Assembly: GCA_031290325.1 (NCBI GenBank)
Contig: JAITNU010000155.1
Location: forward strand, 1 to 7,099
DNA from: Treponema sp.
GTDB taxonomy: Bacteria > Spirochaetota > Spirochaetia > Treponematales > Breznakiellaceae
Reading direction: 5' to 3'
DNA: 7,099 bases
Under the pieces are notes generated by a model. The model saw nothing but the letters and a program-made list of their open reading frames with translations. It had not been told where the DNA came from and did not search any database. How positions within the stretch are numbered: the first letter of the stretch is position 1; every line of letters begins with the position of its first letter. The position numbers were made by a program, and so were the translations under genes. Shown piece after piece: positions 1-5,467 of the stretch.

Positions 1-263
1 CGTCAAATGGGGAGCGGATACTAGATGCCATAACGATATTACGGGACACAACCGAACAGGTTCGTCAGGGTTCGCGTGAGATACAGAAGCGAAGTGGTTT
101 AATCTATAAAGCCGTTGAAAAGTTGAAGGGCATATCAGCGGAAGTGAGCGAGAGTTTTCATGATGTGCAAAAGGCGAGTAAGAGCATAACCATCTCACTG
201 GCGGTTGCCCAGAAGATTGCGGAAGGCCGTTTCCTGATGTCCCCTGACAAGTCGTCTTTATAA
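1..263 (+). CDS. Methyl-accepting chemotaxis protein, C-terminal end (partial)
   Basis: The reading frame is open from base 3 to a TAA at 261-263, giving 86 residues; the start lies outside the window. The visible part is almost entirely helical with heptad-like spacing and typical receptor-tail segments such as VRQGSREI, KLKGISAEVSESF and VQKASKSI. This matches the descending arm of the MCP cytoplasmic coiled coil, beyond the CheA/CheW-binding tip, including the C-terminal methylation-helix region. Such receptors pass ligand signals to the CheA kinase at the membrane. The sensor domain, membrane segments and hairpin tip are not visible, so ligand and topology cannot be stated. The protein ends in a short non-helical tail (PDKSSL) without a CheR-tethering NWETF-type pentapeptide. 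Another coiled-coil signalling protein is possible, but the pattern is quite MCP-like. Confidence 0.75.
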   Translation, partial: SNGERILDAITILRDTTEQVRQGSREIQKRSGLIYKAVEKLKGISAEVSESFHDVQKASKSITISLAVAQKIAEGRFLMSPDKSSL

Positions 264-293
264 GACGGTAACAGGGACGGAGAGTATACTATA

Positions 294-300
294 GAGGTGG
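294..300 (+). promoter_or_regulatory. Shine-Dalgarno that decides the trmJ start
   Basis: GAGGTGG at 294-300 lies 8 nt before the ATG at 309. The in-frame GTG at 297 is part of this ribosome-binding site, so the ATG is the better start. A TATACT at 285-290 could be a -10 element, but no credible -35 was seen. Confidence 0.6.
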
Positions 301-308
301 ATATCTGC

Positions 309-1076
309 ATGGTCCTTTCTGAAGTGGTGATCATCCTCTCCCGGCCAACAGAACCGGGAAACGTGGGGGCTGTCTGCCGGGCCTTGAAAAACATGGGCCT
401 TTCCAGGCTCCGCATTGTTTGCCCTGGTCCGCTGGACGAAGGGATCATCCAGGCCAGGGCGGTTCATGCCGGCGATATCTGGGAACAGGCCGCGTGTTTT
501 GATTCCCTCTCTGCGGCTATTGCCGATTGTGCCCTGGTTATCGGTACCACCCGGCGGCGGGGACAGCACCGGAAGGCCATTACCTTGACCCCGGCGGAAA
601 CAGCAGCCTGTCTCCGGGACCGCTCAGGACCTGCGGCCCTGGTTTTTGGTAATGAGCGTACCGGCCTTGAGGCAGAGGAACTGGGCCTTTGTAATCTGGC
701 TTCCCATATTCCCGCTCATGCCGCCTTTCCTTCCCTCAACCTGTCCCATGCGGTGCAGCTCTACGGGTATGAACTCTTCCGCGTATTAGGGCCTGCCCAA
801 GTTTCGGTAAAAGGAGCGTGGGTTCCTCTGGACAGGACGGCGGTGGATACCACGGCTCGCTCAATAACCGATTCCCTTGGGTCCCTGGGCTTTTATAAGC
901 AGCCGGGCCGGGAAGAACAGGAACAGTTTTTCCGGGACCTGATTTCCCGTGCAGGCTTGACAGAACGGGAGGCCGCATACCTGGCAGATATATTCGCCAA
1001 AGCTGCGCGGCTGGGGAATCGTGGTACAATGTATTGTTACAATAAACTGGAACGCCCCAGGCGGAAACCGGAATAG
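309..1076 (+). CDS. trmJ: tRNA (cytidine/uridine-2'-O-)-methyltransferase, TrmJ-type (SpoU/SPOUT superfamily)
   Basis: This is a 255-residue S-adenosylmethionine-dependent methyltransferase that in characterised relatives 2'-O-methylates position 32 of the tRNA anticodon loop. All three SpoU motifs are visible: motif 1 EPGNVGAVCRA (Asn18, Gly20, Arg24), motif 2 ALVFGNERTGL (about 110-120) and motif 3 FPSLNLSHAVQLYGYEL (about 140-156), which form the trefoil-knot cofactor site. A C-terminal helical extension follows, as in TrmJ; E. coli TrmJ is of similar length. I chose ATG 309 over the in-frame GTG at 297 because the GTG lies inside the Shine-Dalgarno sequence and because family members begin only a few residues before the first strand (here VVIILS). 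It sits 45 nt after the chemotaxis receptor on the same strand. Its last 40 nt (1037-1076) overlap the convergent FGE-like gene. Exact nucleotide specificity (C32, U32 or another site) is inferred from family. Confidence 0.88.
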   Translation: MVLSEVVIILSRPTEPGNVGAVCRALKNMGLSRLRIVCPGPLDEGIIQARAVHAGDIWEQAACFDSLSAAIADCALVIGTTRRRGQHRKAITLTPAETAACLRDRSGPAALVFGNERTGLEAEELGLCNLASHIPAHAAFPSLNLSHAVQLYGYELFRVLGPAQVSVKGAWVPLDRTAVDTTARSITDSLGSLGFYKQPGREEQEQFFRDLISRAGLTEREAAYLADIFAKAARLGNRGTMYCYNKLERPRRKPE

Positions 1077-2116
1077 TCCCAGCCCCCTTTAGATGGGGAG
1101 CCAAAGGAATGAGAGGCTGAACGCAGGTTCTGGCCATTGTCAAACCAGCACCCGCCGCGTAACACACGGCCCAGGCCCGAAGAAGCACCCACAGGATCGG
1201 TCTGGTTTCCGCTGCTGTACTTTCCAGACCAGTCCCAGCACCATTCCCACACATTCCCGTGCATGTCATACAAGCCCCAGGAATTGGGGGTAAAACTCCC
1301 CACCGGTACCGTTGTTTTACGATACACCCCGGACTTATGGTTATGATACGGCTTAGTCCCGTCGTAATTCGCCTGGTCTGTGGTGATGTTGGTTCCTGTA
1401 TTAAAGGGTGTGGTAGTTCCTGCGCGACAGGCACATTCCCATTCCGCTTCTGTAGGCAGCCGGTACCCACTCGCGTTCTGGTTCCAACTGACCTCTTCAC
1501 CGTTTATCGTATACACCGGTGTGAGTCCTTCTTTAAGACTCCGGGTGTTACAGTAGGCCACCGCATCAAGCCATCTTACTTGCTCAACCGGCAGGGTAGC
1601 CCCTTTGAAACGGCTGGGATTGTTCCCCATGACCGCCTCATACTCCCGCTGGGTTACTTCATATTTCCCCAGGTAAAAGGGGCTTATCGTTACCTGATGC
1701 TGGGTTTCATCCTCCGACCTGCCAACTTCAGACGCAGGGCTTCCCATCATAAACGTCCCGCCCTGGATTCGTACAAAGCCCTCTGGGACTGCAACACGCA
1801 GGAACTGCAGCATATCCTGTGGCCGCAGCAACTGTATCAGAAAATCAATGACATCAGTAGCAGCGTCTCTGGCAATATAATAGTCCTCCTGTAAGTCCCG
1901 GACCAGTATTTTTCTGGTTATTCCCAGTTCCTGAGATTCCAGTATGTTCTTATGACACGCGGCTCCCAGTACCTGGATCAGCAGGCGTATCTCTTTTTTA
2001 AACGCGCCCCTGGCGTAATCAGACAAGAGCGCCTTGCATCGGGCCTGATTATCAAATGCTGCTATACCGTAGTCCGTGATGATGTGTGTTACTATTTCCT
2101 GAAAAGCTGTATCCAT
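1037..2116 (-). CDS. FGE/SUMF-like protein A (C-type-lectin-like fold, non-catalytic), last gene of the TerY-P cassette
   Basis: The 359-residue protein has two parts. Residues 1-100 are a helical domain (GIAAFDNQARCKALLSDYA, then FKKEIRLLIQVL) shared with FGE-like protein B at 5468-6754. Residues ~113-353 are an FGE-sulfatase/SUMF1 domain: GGTFMMGSP (119-127), YEVTQREYEAVMG, LPVEQVRWLDAVAYCN, YRLPTEAEWECACRAG (218-233), GLYDMHGNVWEWCWDW (281-296) and RGGCWFDNGQNLRSA ending in GFRL. Known formylglycine-generating enzymes carry two active-site cysteines shortly after the RGGS motif; here those positions are Asp325 and Leu330, so sulfatase activation is unlikely and a binding role is favoured. 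The start ATG has GGGAG (2123-2127) 6 nt upstream and lies 14 nt after the PP2C stop. Unlike protein B it has no Sel1-like insert. The stop lies inside convergent trmJ. No signal peptide or membrane segment is seen, so it is probably cytoplasmic. Confidence 0.85.
   Translation of the reverse strand: MDTAFQEIVTHIITDYGIAAFDNQARCKALLSDYARGAFKKEIRLLIQVLGAACHKNILESQELGITRKILVRDLQEDYYIARDAATDVIDFLIQLLRPQDMLQFLRVAVPEGFVRIQGGTFMMGSPASEVGRSEDETQHQVTISPFYLGKYEVTQREYEAVMGNNPSRFKGATLPVEQVRWLDAVAYCNTRSLKEGLTPVYTINGEEVSWNQNASGYRLPTEAEWECACRAGTTTPFNTGTNITTDQANYDGTKPYHNHKSGVYRKTTVPVGSFTPNSWGLYDMHGNVWEWCWDWSGKYSSGNQTDPVGASSGLGRVLRGGCWFDNGQNLRSASHSFGSPSKGGWDYSGFRLGRSSLL
1061..1168 (-). other. C-terminal variable-region-like segment of FGE-like protein A
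   Basis: This encodes residues 317-352. Compared with the matching segment of protein B (5513-5617), RGG-WFDNGQNLRSA, SPS and GFR are the same, but SHSFG (1100-1114) and KGGWDYS between them are unrelated to B. In FGE-fold targets of diversity-generating retroelements this same C-terminal stretch forms the variable ligand-binding face. No template repeat or reverse transcriptase is present in the window. Confidence 0.45.
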
Positions 2117-2130
2117 CGCTGTCTCCCAGG

Positions 2131-3066
2131 CTAAGTGCCACTTACGAACGTATCGCGGTCATCTGGTGGTGATCGCTGTATCCGGGCGGTCTCTTCCAGG
2201 GCGTTCATGTCGAGGAAGCCCGCGATGGATAGATCATCTCCGCTTCCCTTCCCGGTCAGAGCGGGGAGAAAATCCTGCACGTGCTGATATGCGGTTTCAA
2301 AGCCTTCATCAGCAAAAGTAAGCGCAATGGTCTGGTACAGATGATACAGGTACTGCTCGTTTTCATTAAAAGGATAGGAATCATCCACCCCGTCACTGCC
2401 GATAAAAACCGCCACCGGCTTTTCAAGGCCAAAGTAAATCCTGCAGGTCTCTGCGGCGTCATCATCGCACAGAGATGTAGTAATGTTCAAAAAACACCGT
2501 TTATCCCAGGGGATAGGCTGTTGAAAGGAACCATCAGGGTAGAGGGCCACACATTTGCCGTCTCCGATATGCAGGCCGAACCAGTAGTCTGCGCTTATTG
2601 CCACGGCGATGAGGGTGGTACCGTAGGCATGGTGCAGATACAGGGCATCTTTATCCTGATACCGCTGCTTCTTTTTCTCCGACACCTTTTCCATTTCTTC
2701 TGGTTTGGGGGGATCCCTGGTGTAATCAGCTTCCACCTTACCATACCATGAGGCAAGGATGTTTTTTACCAGATGCCGCAGCAAGTGCTCGTATTCTGTC
2801 TGTTCAGGGGGAGCTGTTTGTATCTCCCCCCGAATCCTGATAAATTCCCGGATGCCTTCCAGCGCGCTTTCTACTGCGAACCGGGAACCACGGTCGCTAC
2901 GGAAATAATCAGCTCCCCCATGCCCATCGGCAAGTACCGCGACCGCCATAAGCCCATCGGTAAAGGCCAGGGAATAGTCCTGACATGCGGTGCCTTCTTT
3001 GAGATGGCTGGCACCGATGGTGGAACCGGCAAAGGCTTTATAAGCCTGACCCTTACCATTCATCAT
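2131..3066 (-). CDS. PP2C-family (PPM-type) serine/threonine protein phosphatase of the TerY-P triad
   Basis: This is a predicted metal-dependent phosphatase (311 residues from ATG 3066) that would reverse the action of the kinase encoded two genes upstream. Using numbering from an alternative GTG at 3087 (318 residues), the PPM motifs run in order: GTACQDYS (32-39), the metal-binding VLADGHGG (51-58, Asp54), YGTTLIAVAI (155-164), GLHIGDGKC (171-179), FIGSDGVDD (228-236, Asp232) and GSGDDLSIAGF (281-291, Asp284/285). The acidic metal ligands are intact, so an active enzyme is expected. An insertion at about 115-150, rich in Lys and Glu, separates the second and third motifs. The start is uncertain: tandem ATGs at 3066 and 3063 overlap the vWA stop codon region, fitting translational coupling, while the GTG at 3087 lacks a good Shine-Dalgarno. 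No membrane segment is visible. FGE-like gene A follows after 14 nt. Confidence 0.88.
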   Translation of the reverse strand: MMNGKGQAYKAFAGSTIGASHLKEGTACQDYSLAFTDGLMAVAVLADGHGGADYFRSDRGSRFAVESALEGIREFIRIRGEIQTAPPEQTEYEHLLRHLVKNILASWYGKVEADYTRDPPKPEEMEKVSEKKKQRYQDKDALYLHHAYGTTLIAVAISADYWFGLHIGDGKCVALYPDGSFQQPIPWDKRCFLNITTSLCDDDAAETCRIYFGLEKPVAVFIGSDGVDDSYPFNENEQYLYHLYQTIALTFADEGFETAYQHVQDFLPALTGKGSGDDLSIAGFLDMNALEETARIQRSPPDDRDTFVSGT

Positions 3067-3763
3067 CTTCGTTAACCGATTCTTCACGCATTTCTTGTAC
3101 CTGATCGTTTAGTTGCTGCTGCTTGGTTTTCGAGTCACCGGCATCGGCACTCTTGCTGCCAATCTCTGAAGAACGGATAATGACAAACTTGATCATCTTT
3201 TTCAGCATTGCTGCAGAATGTACTTCCATGATCGCTTCCGGGGAACCGGTGAATTGCTCAAGTACTGTTTTATCAGCATCCTCGCCGATGGCCACCGCTA
3301 CTTTAATCGCGTGTTGAAACCATTTATTCTGTTTCAATTCATTAAGGCCTCCTTCATAATCATCTGTTGGCCCGCCATCAGATAAGAGGAAAATGACCGG
3401 AGCAAAGGAACCGCCGACTTCCTGCATGTATGCTTTTCTGGAGAGCTTATCATTCAGGGTCTTACAGGCATACCCCAGGTCGGTAACTCCTGACGCGTCA
3501 AGATAATTCCACCGGAACTGTTCGGTGTCCACCGGCCCTGCGGCAGTAATCCACCGCGCCCCAGAGGAGAATTCCAGGGCCGCCACTTTAATCTGAGCAT
3601 CTGCGTTGGAATCGGATAAATTCTTCAGTTCCGGAATAATCTCTTCCACAGCGGCGTTGACCGCACCGATCTTGGAACCGGTCATGCTTCCCGATGTATC
3701 AACCATAAAAAACAGAACCATTGTTCTCCGGGGAATGGCATCCACTTCATCATGTAATGACAT
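3053..3763 (-). CDS. TerY-like von Willebrand factor A (vWA) domain protein
   Basis: The 236-residue protein is a single vWA domain that is expected to bind a divalent metal and act as a protein-protein interaction module. The complete MIDAS site is visible: DTSGS at 22-26, the Thr of GVTDLG at 94, and the Asp of LLSDGGPTDD at 129. The sequence closely resembles TerY of tellurite-resistance/stress loci, which works with a kinase and a PP2C phosphatase. The domain is followed by a roughly 35-residue hydrophilic tail rich in Lys, Gln and Glu, ending NEDDEW. The cysteine-rich TerY_C module often fused at this end is missing and seems instead to be the separate gene at 5106-5453. I chose ATG 3763 because AAGGAG lies 6 nt before it; the in-frame ATG at 3778 overlaps the kinase stop and encodes only MKEHN extra. 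No signal peptide, so probably cytoplasmic. Its stop overlaps the PP2C start region. Confidence 0.88.
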   Translation of the reverse strand: MSLHDEVDAIPRRTMVLFFMVDTSGSMTGSKIGAVNAAVEEIIPELKNLSDSNADAQIKVAALEFSSGARWITAAGPVDTEQFRWNYLDASGVTDLGYACKTLNDKLSRKAYMQEVGGSFAPVIFLLSDGGPTDDYEGGLNELKQNKWFQHAIKVAVAIGEDADKTVLEQFTGSPEAIMEVHSAAMLKKMIKFVIIRSSEIGSKSADAGDSKTKQQQLNDQVQEMREESVNEDDEW

Positions 3764-3769
3764 ATTGTG

Positions 3770-3775
3770 CTCCTT
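3770..3775 (-). promoter_or_regulatory. Shine-Dalgarno for the vWA gene
   Basis: AAGGAG on the - strand, 6 nt before ATG 3763. It lies after the alternative ATG at 3778, so it can serve only the inner start. Confidence 0.7.
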
Positions 3776-3777
3776 CA

Positions 3778-5061
3778 TTAGCTGATTTCAGCGGTGCAGC
3801 CGCCGAAATCAATAGACATACCTTTGTGCAGCGGGATAACTTCATTAGGTCCAAGGGTGCGCTGCATGCTACCGTTGGTAATGTACCATGATTTGGCTGA
3901 TATATTTTTCAGTTCAAATCCTCCTGACTCTTTATTGAGGGAAACTTCTCCGGTCCGGGTGAGAAAATCATCTGAATCAGTTTCAGTGTGGCAGTTGTAG
4001 AGCCGGGTCTTCTGATGAATAGGCACGTTGTATTGGGGGGTTTTAAGGTACAGCGCAAAGAGCTTGCTTTTGCGGCATTTGGGACAGAGCGTGGGTTGTA
4101 TCGCGTCAGCAAAGAATATCTCATCGCAGCCATCGCATTTATAGATTTCTCCTCTGAGGCGGATAAACTGTCGCAGCCAGTCTTTTTCGATGATCCGATA
4201 CGAAGGATCCGTCAGCGCCTGCTTACTGAAGGCGGCGATGAATTTTTCCTGGATGTAGAGGGGATAGGCAGGCCAGCGTTTAATGGCATTGTTGTTGATC
4301 CCCGGTACCGGAGCATTGGAATGATCCTCGGTATCAAAGATAAAGAGGGGTTCCGCTCCGTAGATCTGCTTTTCCAGTTCCTCGGTCATACAGGGGGGAT
4401 AGGCTTTCTTGCCTTCCAGGGGATGGTTGTTCATGAACAGCAGGAACAGTACCACTGCCAGGGAAAATTTATCCGTATGGATGCTGGGCAGGGCCTTGCC
4501 CAGGACAATCTCCGGCGCAGTATAACGGCACTTCCCCCCGATACCGAGGTTTTCACCGTACATCGCCACATTGTCGTTATCGCAGATAAGCACCTCACCG
4601 CTTTTTGGATTGACAAAGAAGTTACCGTCATTAAGGTCCTGGTAACTGTAACCCCTGTTATGCAGTTCCCGGAAACCTGCGGTGATATGCAGTGCCGCGT
4701 TGACCATGGCAGTTACACTAGCGAATTTTTCTTTAGCCAGCAGGAACAGGGAAAAATCCTTATACTCCACAGGTCGCATCTTCATAATATACCCGAAGGC
4801 TTCCCCCTCTTTTTCAGTAATATCTTCGGGCCAGAGAAATGCCGGGGTGGGAGCACCTTCTTTGATGTTGTTTTGCAGGTTTTTATAAAATTTTTCCGGA
4901 TCTTTCAGTTTCTTGCCGGAATACCATTTAAGGGCCTTGGGCTGGCCATCATAATCGACCTGGTAGACCGCGCCCTGCCCTCCTTCCCCCAGCTTATCCT
5001 CAACCATTACCGTCTTAAACCCCTTGGTTTTAATGGTAAATCCCTTTGGTACATCTGCCAT
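3778..5061 (-). CDS. TerY-P-type serine/threonine protein kinase with zinc ribbon and C-terminal beta-rich tail
   Basis: The 427-residue protein starts with a eukaryotic-type kinase domain: glycine loop GEGGQGAVY (25-33), ALK lysine (Lys45), catalytic loop YQDLNDGN (140-147, Asp142 and Asn147), metal site ICDNDN with Asp161 in place of DFG, APE (182-184), and HPLEGK further on. The HRD-to-YQD and DFG-to-DND changes keep the catalytic Asp/Asn residues, so activity is plausible; such variants are, as I recall, typical of kinases paired with TerY and PP2C. A four-cysteine zinc ribbon follows (CDGC 309-312, CPKC 326-329). The last ~60 residues (GGFELKNISAKSWYI ... MSIDFGGCTAEIS) look beta-rich and could be FHA-like. 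No membrane segment is seen, so it is unlike the PASTA receptor kinases. ATG 5061 is preferred over TTG 5109 because AGGAGG lies 8 nt upstream. vWA follows after 14 nt. Confidence 0.88.
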   Translation of the reverse strand: MADVPKGFTIKTKGFKTVMVEDKLGEGGQGAVYQVDYDGQPKALKWYSGKKLKDPEKFYKNLQNNIKEGAPTPAFLWPEDITEKEGEAFGYIMKMRPVEYKDFSLFLLAKEKFASVTAMVNAALHITAGFRELHNRGYSYQDLNDGNFFVNPKSGEVLICDNDNVAMYGENLGIGGKCRYTAPEIVLGKALPSIHTDKFSLAVVLFLLFMNNHPLEGKKAYPPCMTEELEKQIYGAEPLFIFDTEDHSNAPVPGINNNAIKRWPAYPLYIQEKFIAAFSKQALTDPSYRIIEKDWLRQFIRLRGEIYKCDGCDEIFFADAIQPTLCPKCRKSKLFALYLKTPQYNVPIHQKTRLYNCHTETDSDDFLTRTGEVSLNKESGGFELKNISAKSWYITNGSMQRTLGPNEVIPLHKGMSIDFGGCTAEIS

Positions 5062-5069
5062 CACGATAC

Positions 5070-5075
5070 CCTCCT
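5070..5075 (-). promoter_or_regulatory. Shine-Dalgarno for the kinase gene
   Basis: A consensus AGGAGG on the - strand with an 8-nt spacer to ATG 5061. It sets the kinase start, and leaves a 44-nt gap after the upstream zinc-protein gene, the longest gap in the cassette. I saw no convincing internal promoter or terminator in that gap. Confidence 0.75.
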
Positions 5076-5105
5076 CGATATTATTGTGATACTCCCGGGC
5101 ACTGG

Positions 5106-5453
5106 TCAATAGCTGCCGCCCTGAAGCTTAAACTGTTCTGTGTTTACGAATTTTGCCGTGGTACCGCACCAGGCGCAGGTACCCTGCACACTGTCGTCGT
5201 CACAGCAGGTCAGTTTACCACCGCAGTTGCATTGAAAAAAGCCGTGGCTGCCGCAATAGGGGCAGCCGGGAAAGGCGGCATCCTCCATCAAAGAGCCGGT
5301 AAGCTGGTTCGTATCAAATTTTTCCCGCTTTGCCTTGTGCTCGTCAAGCTTGAAGGCCCAGGTCCGATACCAATCCTGGTTTCGTTCCTCAATACGAATC
5401 CCGAATAATTCCCTGGTCTTGTGACATCGACAGAGCACCACCTTTGCGTTCAT
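5106..5453 (-). CDS. Small cysteine-rich protein, stand-alone TerY_C-like metal-binding module
   Basis: The 115-residue protein has ten cysteines in paired arrangements: CRC near the N terminus (8, 10), CPYC (64-67), CNC (75-77), CC (83-84) and CAWC (93-96). This spacing suggests a zinc-ribbon-like fold binding two or more metal ions. The CPYC ... CNCGGKL-C ... C-WCG order resembles the TerY_C module that is normally fused behind the vWA domain of TerY; the vWA protein in this operon lacks it, so this gene probably supplies it in trans. The middle (about 20-55) is charged and mostly helical. No catalytic motif, signal peptide or membrane segment is seen. ATG 5453 is preferred over ATG 5471 because GGGAGG lies 7 nt upstream. 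It lies 14 nt after FGE-like gene B. A generic zinc-ribbon adaptor is the alternative reading; the TerY_C call rests on remembered family pattern. Confidence 0.75.
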   Translation of the reverse strand: MNAKVVLCRCHKTRELFGIRIEERNQDWYRTWAFKLDEHKAKREKFDTNQLTGSLMEDAAFPGCPYCGSHGFFQCNCGGKLTCCDDDSVQGTCAWCGTTAKFVNTEQFKLQGGSY

Positions 5454-5460
5454 CAGTACG

Positions 5461-5466
5461 CCTCCC
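5461..5466 (-). promoter_or_regulatory. Shine-Dalgarno for the zinc-protein gene
   Basis: GGGAGG on the - strand, 7 nt before ATG 5453. The alternative ATG at 5471 overlaps the stop of FGE-like gene B (ATGA arrangement) and lies upstream of this site, so the inner start is favoured. Confidence 0.65.
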
Positions 5467-5467
5467 A

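Noticed and set aside
253..267. 6-bp inverted repeat CGTCTT-TAT-AAGACG over the chemotaxis receptor stop as a terminator
   Set aside because: Short stem of moderate stability, overlaps the stop codon, and no T-run follows, so an intrinsic terminator is not supported.
1084..1098. CCCC ... GGGG hairpin just after trmJ as a terminator
   Set aside because: Only four paired bases, inside the coding sequence of the convergent FGE-like gene, with no T-run on either strand.
736..1500. 254-residue open frame on the - strand across trmJ and FGE-like gene A
   Set aside because: Overlaps two well-supported genes in other frames and shows no family motif; a composition-driven shadow.
1037..2116. Annotation of the FGE-like genes as active sulfatase-modifying factors
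   Set aside because: Both catalytic cysteine positions are replaced in each copy and no sulfatase is encoded nearby.
3053..3778. Longer start for the vWA protein at ATG 3778
   Set aside because: It overlaps the kinase stop by one base and the AAGGAG site lies downstream of it, favouring ATG 3763.
3988..5112. 374-residue open frame on the + strand
   Set aside because: Fully antisense to the kinase gene, has no recognisable domain, and the kinase frame on the other strand carries conserved motifs.
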